From Asterionellopsis glacialis (lineage: Eukaryota; Bacillariophyta; Plagiogrammaphyceae; Rhaphoneidales; Asterionellopsidaceae), in the NCBI GenBank assembly GCA_014885115.2, contig WKLE02000138.1:1-52701 (forward strand): a stretch of 52,701 nucleotides of DNA. Direction: 5' to 3'. Both the position numbers and the translations under genes were made by a program. Shown here piece by piece: positions 10,917 to 20,762 of the stretch (its first letter is position 1; each line of letters begins with the position of its first letter). The notes beneath the pieces were generated by a model. That model did not search any database. It was not told the DNA's origin and saw only the letters and a program-made list of their open reading frames with translations.

Positions 10917-12758
10917 ATGACTTATCTGACACGACAAATACTTCGGAAATCAGTTCGACTAAGGTCTTCCTCTAATACAAGCAATCTCCATGCAAGAACA
11001 GCAACGAGGATACAGCACAAACATCTTCGACGTCTTTCTTTTCATTCCAAATCGTCGTTGGTAACGTGTTCAACAGGGTCTCTATCTCAGTTTGGCAATG
11101 CCCTATTTTTACATACAGCTTGTACTCAAGCATCCTGGGTTCAAAGATATAACACCGAAAAGCATAATCAAAGTATTTTGGCGTGTAGTAGTAGTATTAA
11201 CAATGACGAGGAACCTCATAAAAGATTCCTCGAAAGAGTATTGAATCGATTAAAAGCAATTTTTAAAAGAATATGGGAAACTTGGTTGGTGTCATTACGA
11301 AGTGCTGAAGTAGCTATACGGATGTCTCCCTTACTTATTTTGACACCTGCAGCCATGGCAACATCACGGCTGATTTATAACGACCAAGAAGGTGACACGG
11401 ATATAGTGAATAATCCTATGGTAGAACTATCATGGTGGTATACTTTGAAACAACTTCAAGCATTGGGACCAGCATTTGTGAAACTTGCACAATGGATTGC
11501 AACGAGACGTGATATTTTCCCACCGGAGATTTGCAATCAATTTTCGAAACTTCATGATCGTGGTTTTACACATCATTGGAAACATACTCACAAGTCACTA
11601 AGAGAAGCGTTTGGTTCAGACTACGAAAAAAAAGGATTACACATTGACCCGAAAGATGTGATAGGTTGTGGTTCTGCTGCACAAGTATATAGGGGCACAC
11701 TCGATACAGCAACTGACGAGCAAGGAAACAAAGTACAAAGGCATGTTGCAGTCAAAGTATTACACCCACGATTCCAAGAATTGGTAGAACGTGATTTAAG
11801 GTTTATGGAGTCAGCTGCGAATCTCCTTCATTCCTTACCATTCATTGAACACATTAAATGGCTAAACCTTCCAAGAGCAACACAAAACTTTGGATTTATT
11901 CTTCGACGTCAGGCGGATTTGAAAATAGAAGGAGAAAATCTCACAAAATTTCGACATAACTTTTATGGTGAGACAAATGCCGAGAGGCTAGAGAATGACA
12001 GTTCCATACGCTTCCCCCGTCCTTTAGAAGGATGGACCAACGAAGATGTGTTAGTACAGGATCTTGTACAAGATTCAACTCCTATTGGAGAATACTTGAA
12101 GGATGACACAGAAGAAGGTTTGGCTATTCGTCGGGAGCTTGCTGGCCCATTGCTCCGTGCTTTCTTGAAAATGGTTTTCATAGATAACTTTGTCCATTGC
12201 GACCTTCATCCTGGTAACGTTCTAGTACAACGCAGAACAGTAGTACAGCGTAATTCTTTATTTTCAAATTGGGCAATGACTCGGACCGAAGTAGAGAAAG
12301 CGTCAACAAAAAATACAGAATACACAATTGTATTTCTTGACGCTGGCATAGCCACGTCCTTGAGCGAAAATGATCAGCGTAACTTGAAAGACTTATTTCG
12401 TGCTGTCATCCTAAATGATGGCAATCAAGCCGGTCGGCTGATGGTTGAGCGTGCAGCATACGAGCGTTGTACCGAAAAAGAGGGCGGCGTGGAATCCTTT
12501 GCGAAGGGAGTCGAAGATATTGTGGCTGAATTTCATGATCGAAGGAAGAAGGGATTGACCCTTGGTGCTGTTCGCATAGGACATTTGTTAAGCAAAGTTT
12601 TGGATTTGTGTCGCATGTACGGCGTTGAAGTTGATCCTGCTATGGCAAGCATTGTGATAAGTACGTTGGTTTTGGAAGGTTTGGGACGGTCTCTTGAACC
12701 TGAGATGAATCTGATAGATTGTGCAGCACCTTTTGTATTAGGCCGAGGAACAGTATGA
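10917..12758 (+). CDS. ADCK2-like UbiB/ABC1 family atypical kinase
   Basis: UbiB-family proteins are atypical kinases or ATPases that support coenzyme Q synthesis and lipid handling in mitochondria, and some act in plastids. The gene is one exon of 613 aa. Residues 1-50 are rich in Arg/Ser and nearly free of acids, as in a mitochondrial presequence. The family's KxGQ motif appears as KLAQ (189-192), with Ala for Gly. The nucleotide loop is GCGSAAQVYRG (250-260), the ATP lysine is in VAVKVLHP (Lys280), the catalytic loop is HCDLHPGN (427-434) and the metal motif is LDAG (474-477). The DAG motif, the extended linker and the overall spacing fit ADCK2 better than ADCK1 or COQ8. It is divergent from the Argonaute gene and convergent with the DEP/cyclase gene. 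I see no sign of disruption. Confidence 0.85.
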   Translation: MTYLTRQILRKSVRLRSSSNTSNLHARTATRIQHKHLRRLSFHSKSSLVTCSTGSLSQFGNALFLHTACTQASWVQRYNTEKHNQSILACSSSINNDEEPHKRFLERVLNRLKAIFKRIWETWLVSLRSAEVAIRMSPLLILTPAAMATSRLIYNDQEGDTDIVNNPMVELSWWYTLKQLQALGPAFVKLAQWIATRRDIFPPEICNQFSKLHDRGFTHHWKHTHKSLREAFGSDYEKKGLHIDPKDVIGCGSAAQVYRGTLDTATDEQGNKVQRHVAVKVLHPRFQELVERDLRFMESAANLLHSLPFIEHIKWLNLPRATQNFGFILRRQADLKIEGENLTKFRHNFYGETNAERLENDSSIRFPRPLEGWTNEDVLVQDLVQDSTPIGEYLKDDTEEGLAIRRELAGPLLRAFLKMVFIDNFVHCDLHPGNVLVQRRTVVQRNSLFSNWAMTRTEVEKASTKNTEYTIVFLDAGIATSLSENDQRNLKDLFRAVILNDGNQAGRLMVERAAYERCTEKEGGVESFAKGVEDIVAEFHDRRKKGLTLGAVRIGHLLSKVLDLCRMYGVEVDPAMASIVISTLVLEGLGRSLEPEMNLIDCAAPFVLGRGTV

Positions 12759-13010
12759 ATAAATTCTACAATGCAGCAGCCACTTTGACTTTTCGCGATC
12801 AATCACTGTTTGGTTTGCTTTGCTTAGTTTTTTTATTTCGTCTACCTGGTACTTTTCTGAAATCCAGTTAAAGAAGGCGTTCTGATAGAAAAAATAGAGA
12901 GCTAAATTAGAGATGAGAACTGTAGTATTGGACAATTTAAACAATGACAGGTGGCGGTGGCCCATCACCACAATCAAATGGACAAAACTTGTTATAAGCT
13001 AGAGTAATTG

Positions 13011-16000
13011 CTATGCCTCAAGTAGGACTGATGAACAACGCCTGGCAGAATAATTTAGAACGGTTGAATCCTTTAGAGATTCCATGGCCAAGTCCATTTC
13101 AGCAGTGCCAGTTCCTCTCCGAGAGCACACATCTCGACGGTGGCGGGTAAAACCGTCAGGATGCCTTTGGTAAATCTCTTCGATTTTCTCTCGTATACCA
13201 GAGTTCTTTGGGAACCAAGTGTTAAGAGATTCCTGAACATTCGGATGGTCTGACATCAAAAGCTTATCGTAAATGTCCTTCCAGCCTGGATCACATAGTA
13301 CCCATTTTGGATTTAAAGGAAACGTATATCCTCGATGGAGCATCTCAATCAAGAACTTCTGCAGACCACTTTCGTCTACATACCGCCAAGACACTCTATC
13401 GGTAACAATACTTGGGTCTGAAATGATGAGAAACTCATCATCTAGTTCTTGAGGGAAAAGAAAGTTGAAACACTCCGCACCATGTCTTATTGCTCCAGAT
13501 CCCTTGAGACGGTCAACAGCATACTCCTGCAAGTTGCATTTTCAAAATAAACCAGTTAAAAAAGAGTTGTCAATATAATGTTTTAGACTGTCGACAGGAG
13601 AATTGGATAAAATGCAAGACGGTACGCACCATGATAGAATATGATTTAGGATCTCCAAAGCCATACTGTGGAAGTTCGGACCGCAAATCTTTATTTGACC
13701 CTTCCTTCTTTAACACCTCTAACCAACGATTTGTCCAGTTTTCTTGACTTGGGCTATCGAGAACTTTGCCAATATTTGAAACAGACCAATCTGCCATGGA
13801 CCTCTGTTCAGGAGGCAGAGGTTTCGAATATTCGACCCCTCGTGTCCCCATCAGGAAACTGTCAAAGTCAGAAACAACAGGTTTGACACGCCCATGTTCT
13901 TCGTATCCCATCACTAAATGCAAAGGGCAGTACGAAGAATCCATACCAGCTAGTTGCCACACCACTGCCCGTGGAGCCCCTGGAAATTTCGGTGGGTATG
14001 TTAGGGCCGAATTGTTCATATCTTGAAAAGCCGGTAAAGATGGCCGTCCAACGTCAAGTTCACCTCCAGGTTCTCGGCTGATGTCTGCTTCAGCAACGTA
14101 AAACTCCCAGAACAATCGAATAGGCACTTCGAGGCCATAAGATTGAGGGGCATATTGATCAAGGTATGTTATTGCCGGATCCGTCATTTCTAAGGATAAG
14201 CTCTCCAAGGCATCAGCTTTAGCCTCCTTATCGCTATTTTTGCTTTCCAATACTTGCCTTGCAAGTTTCACAGTTTCAGTCATTTCTTCAGCCACTTCTT
14301 CGAGTAGCTCTGCCATCTGATCTCTTCCTCTCTTTGAGTACCCTCCGTAAAATATCCGAATCGTTTTATCTTTGGGAAGGGTCTTAATAAGTCGCTTATG
14401 GCTATTCTTGCTTATCTGTAGAAATGGTACATACGCAGATAATTTTCCACGTTTTGCAGATTTGCCTTTAATGTCTAAGCCTTTTCCAACACCTTCTCCT
14501 AACATCATTTTGCGGATAGACTCCAAACTTGTTGGGCGCCAGACAGTAAAAACAGAAGCTCGTGAGAAATACCGAAGAAGCGGGTGGAGCCCAGTATTTA
14601 CTCCTTTATCTTCAATCTCATTCGCACCCTCTTGAGCAACGTCGTCGAAGAAGGAAGATATCTGGTACCGAGGATCCAATCGGCGGAAACTTGCAGCCCA
14701 TACATATGCGTTTTTGGTCGCATAAATGCGTTGGAATTCATCGATATCACGTTTTGTCGATCGAGTAGATTTTGATTTAGATGTGTCATCCCTGACTGAA
14801 AGGACGGAATCGCCACGCCTTTTATTTGACAGCTTCTCATGTATCATAGCATCTTTCTCGAGGGAATCAATTACGGGGCAACCTCGCTGACTTTTGGTAC
14901 CTAAAGATACATATTTTTTCTTCGATGCGATTTTCATTTCAGATGCTCTTGCCCTTTTATTCCAATCATCAGAATTCTTATTTGACTCGAAACTGTTTTT
15001 TTTGTCTTCATACAACAAGCGGCGTTCACTCTTTGAGATAAAACGATAAAACAATGAGTCATCTTTCAATCTGTGATCGTTTGTAACATGTTCAAACAGA
15101 TTAAATTTCTGTGCAATGGTCCGTCCAATCATGACAGCCTCTAGTCTAGAGTTAGCCAACTTTGAATCTACAAGATATGTGATGGCATCCGTCCCAACAA
15201 AGGTATCGCTGTAAATACACAATCCTTTACGATTCGACTTTAGTTGAACACTGGCTTCAAATTTTAGTGCAATCTTCATGAGTTGTTCTTCATCAAGGTC
15301 TCGCCCATCCATAAGATAAGTATCATTACTCACAAATTTGTAAAACTTATGTGAATCTTTGAACTCGTGCTGATTCTTTACGTGCTCAAATAAATGATAT
15401 TCATCTGCTAACCTACAACCAAGCTTCACAGCATCATCCCTTGTTTTGGAGAGTTCCATTTCTACCAAAAAATTAACCGCCTCTGTTCCAACAAAGACAT
15501 TGTTGTATCTTTTAAGCTTCCATGTACGATTTGAGACATGAATTCCATTACGAAAAATCGTAGCAACATGAGTAAGATTGTCCAGGTTGAAGATATCATT
15601 ACGTGAAATAATTTCTTTCAATTTCTTGCTGTCTTTGTGCCTATTCTTAAAAGCGTTTATTAATTCTTCTAGCGTCATTGATTTATCTAGAGTAGCCGAA
15701 GAAGATGTGGATTGCCGTAATCCGGAATGCTTACTCAAAGTCTTTCTAAATGACGAAAATTTCTGATTTGTTGACTTCGTTGTACCATCATTCATAGTTG
15801 CAGTATCATTCTGACTTTCAACGAATCTATAAAACAAGTATTCATCCTTAAAGAGATGATCTTGTGTGACATGTTGAAATAAATTGCATTTTTTCATCAA
15901 TTGACGTCCAAGTTTGACTGCTTCGATCCTTGAATCTGCTTGGTTGGAATGAACAAGGTAATCTACTGCTTCACTCCCAATGAATGTCTTTTTGTAGGGT

Positions 16001-17719
16001 ATAAAATTATACAGATGTGTTTTGACTCTTACACCCTGACGAAAATTAGTGGCAATTCTTTCCAGATCAGTTTGACTCATTTGGTGCACATGAGAATTCG
16101 CATAGGATATGTACATTGAACTATTTGTATATTTTCTTTGACTTTCATCCATGAATTCATAGAAGAGGTACTTTGTGACGAATTCAAGTAGAGGCAAAAA
16201 CAAACATTCATCAGAACAAGCAAAGTACGAGGGCGACCGAGAGAAAATAAAATCAAATTACAACAATGGATGTATTGGATGCCACCCCACCCAAATAAAT
16301 GTGCAAGTCTCATTACTCTCCTCCCAAAGAGTAAGTTCTTGAAGAAGCACTTACATCATCTTTAAATTGGTGATCACCCACGACATGTTGGAATAAATTA
16401 AGTTGTTGCACTAATTGTCTTCCAAGTTGTACTGCTTCTTTTCTTGAGTTTGCCATGGACGAGTTTACAAAGAAATCTACCGCCATCGATCCTACGAAAC
16501 ATTCCTTGTATAACTTTTGACGATATTTACGGTCTTTGACATGTATACCCTTTTCAAACGCAATAGCTATATCAATCAATTTTTTCTTCTCTTCTGGAGT
16601 AGTATCAGTTATGGTGGGTGTCATCTTGGTACTATTATTCTCATTAGAAGTCATTCTACTACTCACATAATTGTCATTTTTATTGGTATCTATAGTTGGT
16701 AGTGGCATGGATGTTGACGGTACCGAGTGTTTCCTTGGTTTCCGCTTGGATGGGTCAACAAAGGTAAACAATAAGTTTTCATCTCGAAAGTTATACACCT
16801 GAGGTCCTCGCACCTTATCATCATTGTTTGAATCATTGTTATGTAAGGAGAGGAGATAATTGGCAGATTGGAAAAGATCCAATTCATTTGCCATACGTTG
16901 TGCAAGATGTACAGCGTCGTTTCGTGTTTCTACAACACCCAAGGTCATTAAAAAGTCTACTGCCTCACTCCCCACAAAGGCATTAGTATAGGTTCTCATT
17001 CGTCGTTTACGATTTTGGATTGGAACACCCTTTTCAAATTGAATTGCAATGTTTTCCAATGATAGCAAATTGTTATTTTTGGTATTGCTTTGGAATATTT
17101 CGGAATCATCCTCTTGCCCCTCTGATATTGTAGACATTGTGGATGACATTGTCGCCGACGTTGTCCGATCAGTATCGAAACGTTCTGATTTAGGCACAAA
17201 TCTGTAAAACAGGTAGTCATCTTGAAACTCATGATCATGATGCACATGATGAAATAGATTATATATTTTTTGTAGGGCTTGTCCAAGCTGGACAGCTTCC
17301 CTTCTAGATGTCGCAAGATTAGTGGATAATAAAAAATCAACAGCATCAGACCCTACAAATGTTTTTGGATACTTTTTTAAATGATATCGATGAGTACGAA
17401 CTGTAACACCCTGTTCAAAGGTTATGCATATTTCTTTTAAATTTGTTGTTGGTACTTGCACTGCTGCTGATGTTGTCATAGTTGAACTCGCACTATTCAT
17501 GTTCGGAATGTATTTGCGGTCGTTGTTTTTAAAATCGATATCATTTTGAAGATGAAGATTCAATGAAGTATTTGCCTCAGGATACTTTTCGCTGTCACCT
17601 AAACCTGTCATGGAATTCATCTCATCATGAAGTATATTTTCTTCTTCTTGCTGTGCTGCTGGTGTTGCCACTGACGGTGTAGGTGCCTGTTCCTCACTTG
17701 TGTTGATATGACCTTTCAT
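13011..17719 (-). CDS. Six-DEP protein with C-terminal class II nucleotidyl cyclase-like domain
   Basis: Exons are 17719-16355, 16170-13630 and 13526-13011 (1473 aa). The first intron cuts inside DEP3 and its join restores the DEP ending FKDDYLFYEF. DEP domains lie near residues 94-176, 221-321, 380-461, 491-572, 654-735 and 751-834. They bind membranes or signalling partners. After a basic linker comes a region (about 990-1400) matching class II adenylyl/nucleotidyl cyclases of the ExoY and edema-factor family. The signature residues occur in order and with family spacing: Arg1000, Lys1018 and Lys1025 seven apart (GVGKGLDIKGKS), Asp1223-x-Asp1225 (VVSDFDSF), His1317 (RHGAE) and Asn1323 six later. 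An insert of about 60 residues separates the Lys pair from the DxD. No signal peptide or membrane segment is visible. Inference: a cytosolic or membrane-recruited enzyme making cAMP or another cyclic nucleotide. Homology was recognised by motif only, but the agreement is extensive. Confidence 0.82.
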
Positions 17720-18994
17720 GTTGATAAAAGTCAGCGGAAGAAAGTAGTAAGCTGATTCTTTTTCTCTTGTCTGCAAAAGCGAGAAATATCTTCTTTCTTC
17801 GTTGTTGTTCTTTTTTCTTCAGTCTAGCATACCCATGCACCAAGCCAAAGTACCCAGTAAGAATCTTTCAAATCGCGTTTCACGACACTATGATTCTGCT
17901 CCAGCAGTGGCACTTGCAATCGAAGGAGCAAAGGAGAAATAAAATGAGCAAAGGAGATATTTTCAAAATGCAGCCAGCGTCTAATGTTTTCACGAAAGCT
18001 AGAACAGTCAGGGACAACAAGGAAAGAAAAGAGATGATCGCACAGACAGCAACTACTTGTTTCGTATCGGTACACAATGATGTAGTTTTAAGAGCTATTT
18101 ACCTGGTATTTTAATAGGTACTATCAATGAGATTGGCTGTTTCGAGCGAAACATTAAGGAGTATTTCTATGTCGCTCTGTGTATGTTTTTGAACTTGTCA
18201 AAATTCTCTCTTGGGGGGCGGCAGCGAACGAAAACGGTAAGCTTGTTCTGTTGATATTATACACTTTATCATACAGTATATCCGTAAGGTATGAAATACC
18301 TGTAGGTCTTGTACCTGTAGTCACAAAACATCTGGGGTGCATGTATTTGACGACAGTACTTCTTTTCTTATCATAGTTAAATTAGGAAGTCGTTCGATCG
18401 TTTTTTAAGACCGTCGGGTTTGTTTCCAAAGGGTATGTACTTCCTATTATTATCGTAATATATTTAACTGTCTGTAGGCCCACTATTTAGTATGAGAGTA
18501 AAATACAGGGCATCTTCTAGTGTTTTCCGGAAATATATCCACGTACGTAACACGTAACAATCTTTACGTACGTGCGTGGTAATCTAGGTTGCAGACTGCC
18601 GCCAAAAATACAACATGTTGTGTAAGCAGGGCAAGAAACAAGATATCGCGCTGAGAAGATCCAATCAGATCGCCTGCATGACTGGTAAGATTCACAGGAT
18701 GTGACCCAGACAAGATTTTTTGTTCTGTCAGGAAAAGAACAATGGAGCTAAATCTACCGTTCGAGCATGTCATGTAGACCTCTACCGGAGAGTAGGTAGG
18801 AATTACCGGTAGGTCCTAGAGAGATATAGGACCTACGCAAAAAGAAAAAGAACCAATAATAAATGGCAAGCACAATAGATATCTTGTTTTTTGTCGTTGC
18901 TTCGCAATCGCGTGAGACTTCTCAATATCTTTCTTCTCTGGACACAAATATCATCAATCAGGGCGAGTTTGAACACTGATAAAAGATACTTCTC
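17720..18994. other. Divergent intergenic region, DEP/cyclase and AGO-N
   Basis: This is 1.3 kb without a supported gene. It has one copy of the recurring 9-mer (18100-18108) and a perfect 10-bp inverted repeat at 18809-18836. The last 60 bp before 18995 resemble the Argonaute upstream sequence. Confidence 0.55.
18809..18836. repeat. Perfect 10-bp inverted repeat
   Basis: GTAGGTCCTA at 18809-18818 pairs exactly with TAGGACCTAC at 18827-18836, with an 8-nt spacer. It lies 158 bp upstream of the AGO-N start codon. Related AGGTCCTA/TAGGACCTA words occur in other intergenic parts of this window. It could be an operator-like dimer site or part of the leader, and nothing shows which. Confidence 0.7.
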
Positions 18995-19696
18995 ATGAAT
19001 CGGAATAACTACGAGCAGCATGGTGTTGGGAGTGATGAGTACCAAGGCGATGGAGGTGGCCGAAGAGATGAGGATGGATACGCTGATGAAAGTCGTATAC
19101 AAGTTGAAGAATGGGTCCAGTATGTCGTGGAAATTCGTGGTGCTAAAAGGGTCAAGAAAAAGGGACCCAATGGTGAGTTCTTAGATCCTTTCGAGTATGA
19201 AATCGTACCAGTACAACGAAGAGATGCAGAAAAAATCGTCGATACCACAAGTGGTGGTAACCCCTTATCTCGCAAGATTTTAGATCAGTTACAACAGAAT
19301 TTATGGAAAAATGAGGGAAAATTGCTCGTCAGCGATGGTAGGAGATCTGCATACTCTACAAATAGACTCTTCGAACGTTCAGATGAAACAACAACCAGTG
19401 AGAACAGTGCAGACGAAGAAGAGAAAACCACAGAAACCTCCAATAGTACCACACCATCCAATCTTCCTTTAACTCCTCAGATCGGCCCGTATAAAACTTT
19501 TGTTGTTCGCATTAAAAAAGACTGGGAAGACAAAGATTCTCATGATGTGCAAGAAAAAACGAATTATTATCTCGTTCGTCTTACTGAAGTGTGTGTAATT
19601 CCTAGCAACTTGGTTCGCCAACTCTTAGAAAATCAAATTCCAGATTTGGAACAAGTTGAGCATCTTCGTCAACTCGCAAATACAGTCTCCATCTAG
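18995..19696 (+). CDS. Stand-alone Argonaute N-domain paralogue
   Basis: This is a single open frame of 233 aa that matches the N-terminal part of the Argonaute encoded at 5288-10366. The two share blocks such as KKKGPNGEFLDPFE, NPLSRKIL, QLQQNLWK, EGKLLVSDGR and YYLVRLTEVCVIP. By eye they are about 80% identical over the first ~100 aligned residues and about 65% over the last ~65. The acidic linker between the blocks is shorter and diverged. The RGG tail is nearly gone, and PAZ, MID and PIWI are absent: it stops about 45 residues before the end of the Argonaute first exon. The frame is intact despite clear divergence, which argues for a kept gene rather than a fresh pseudogene. Role unknown. 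It could compete with Argonaute for partners of its N domain, or be a decaying duplicate. Confidence 0.8.
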   Translation: MNRNNYEQHGVGSDEYQGDGGGRRDEDGYADESRIQVEEWVQYVVEIRGAKRVKKKGPNGEFLDPFEYEIVPVQRRDAEKIVDTTSGGNPLSRKILDQLQQNLWKNEGKLLVSDGRRSAYSTNRLFERSDETTTSENSADEEEKTTETSNSTTPSNLPLTPQIGPYKTFVVRIKKDWEDKDSHDVQEKTNYYLVRLTEVCVIPSNLVRQLLENQIPDLEQVEHLRQLANTVSI

Positions 19697-20762
19697 ATCA
19701 TCTTACTGAAATATGTGTGCAATACTCATGTAGATCGTACTACTAGTATGCACTATTATTATATATTATGTATATCATAACATTCAACTACATACATCAT
19801 TTAGCATCACAGTAGAAGTAAAATATCATCAAACAAAACCTGTCCATACGAGGAATGGCTTCTAATTCATCGTGTATAGACCTTAAAGATGGCAACAGTT
19901 CTCCCTCTCTAGTAGCTGTTAGAAATAAGATAAAAAAAACATTATTCATAGTAGTAGTTCGTAACAATTGATGCAAAAAAAATTAAAATACTTTGAACCA
20001 CCGTTTGTCGTTTCCCCTTGGATTGGATTTTTTTTAAAAAATGACCGCATTCCATAGTATTACACACCTATTATCATGAGAACACAGCAATAAAATACAG
20101 TATGATATGATTGTGCTCAAATTTTATTTTTGGGGACAACAAGTAGACAATCAGTAATCACTGTGCCGTAAGGAAGGTTAAGAAAAACATGAACTCTTTC
20201 CTGACTGCTTCTGTCCCATTCAACTCAAGTTTCTCTGTTTTAACTAATGGGTATCCGATATTGTAATGACGAGGGATATAATGTAAAATTGTGACCTCCT
20301 GGCAAACTACAAACTACTTCCGTCCTCTTATGTAAGTCCTCCCAATGACCTAGATTCCTAATGCTCTCCCTCTACCGTAGGACTCTCTCTAGAGAGAGAG
20401 AGGTTGAAAAGTAAGGAGAGCAGTAGAGAGCAGCTAGACTATTTAGGTCCTACCAGCATGGTACGAAGTACAGGTACTACCAGGTAGGACTAGAGTACCA
20501 GGTACTCTCTCTAGAGTACTCTGTCTTTCACAATTCTGATTTGACGACAGTGGCGTCCGTCTGCCTGCCCGATCTGAATACATGTGTTGGTTGTGTCGAG
20601 CATTTGGGCTCTGATTGGTTGACAACGCAAGACAGGGGTAGTCGCTTTGCTGACTTCTCTCTCCATCCAGTAAAATAGTGGATTCTGTAATTTGGAGTGG
20701 AAAGAGATTAGATTTGAGATTTGAGATTGGAATCACACGATATTCATTATTTACAACTAATA
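19697..20762. other. Intergenic region upstream of UTP18, rich in palindromes
   Basis: No gene is supported. It holds a 16-bp palindrome CTCTCTCTAGAGAGAG (20383-20398), two copies of the recurring 9-mer (20478-20486 and 20496-20504) and the promoter module at 20541-20618. Just after AGO-N, 19696-19726 weakly echoes coding sequence at 19574-19602. Confidence 0.6.
20541..20618 (+). promoter_or_regulatory. Shared promoter module, copy A (UTP18)
   Basis: This 78-bp block is about 90% identical to 22833-22908, upstream of the aspartate aminotransferase gene, in the same orientation. It ends in CTGATTGG, an inverted CCAAT box. It lies 145 bp upstream of the UTP18 ATG. A second, shorter similarity (TTCTCTCTCC and flanks) follows at about 20650-20671. 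Confidence 0.75.

Noticed and set aside
17767..18114. 115-codon plus-strand open frame upstream of the DEP/cyclase gene
   Set aside because: It lies in the promoter and leader of the minus-strand gene and shows no domain.
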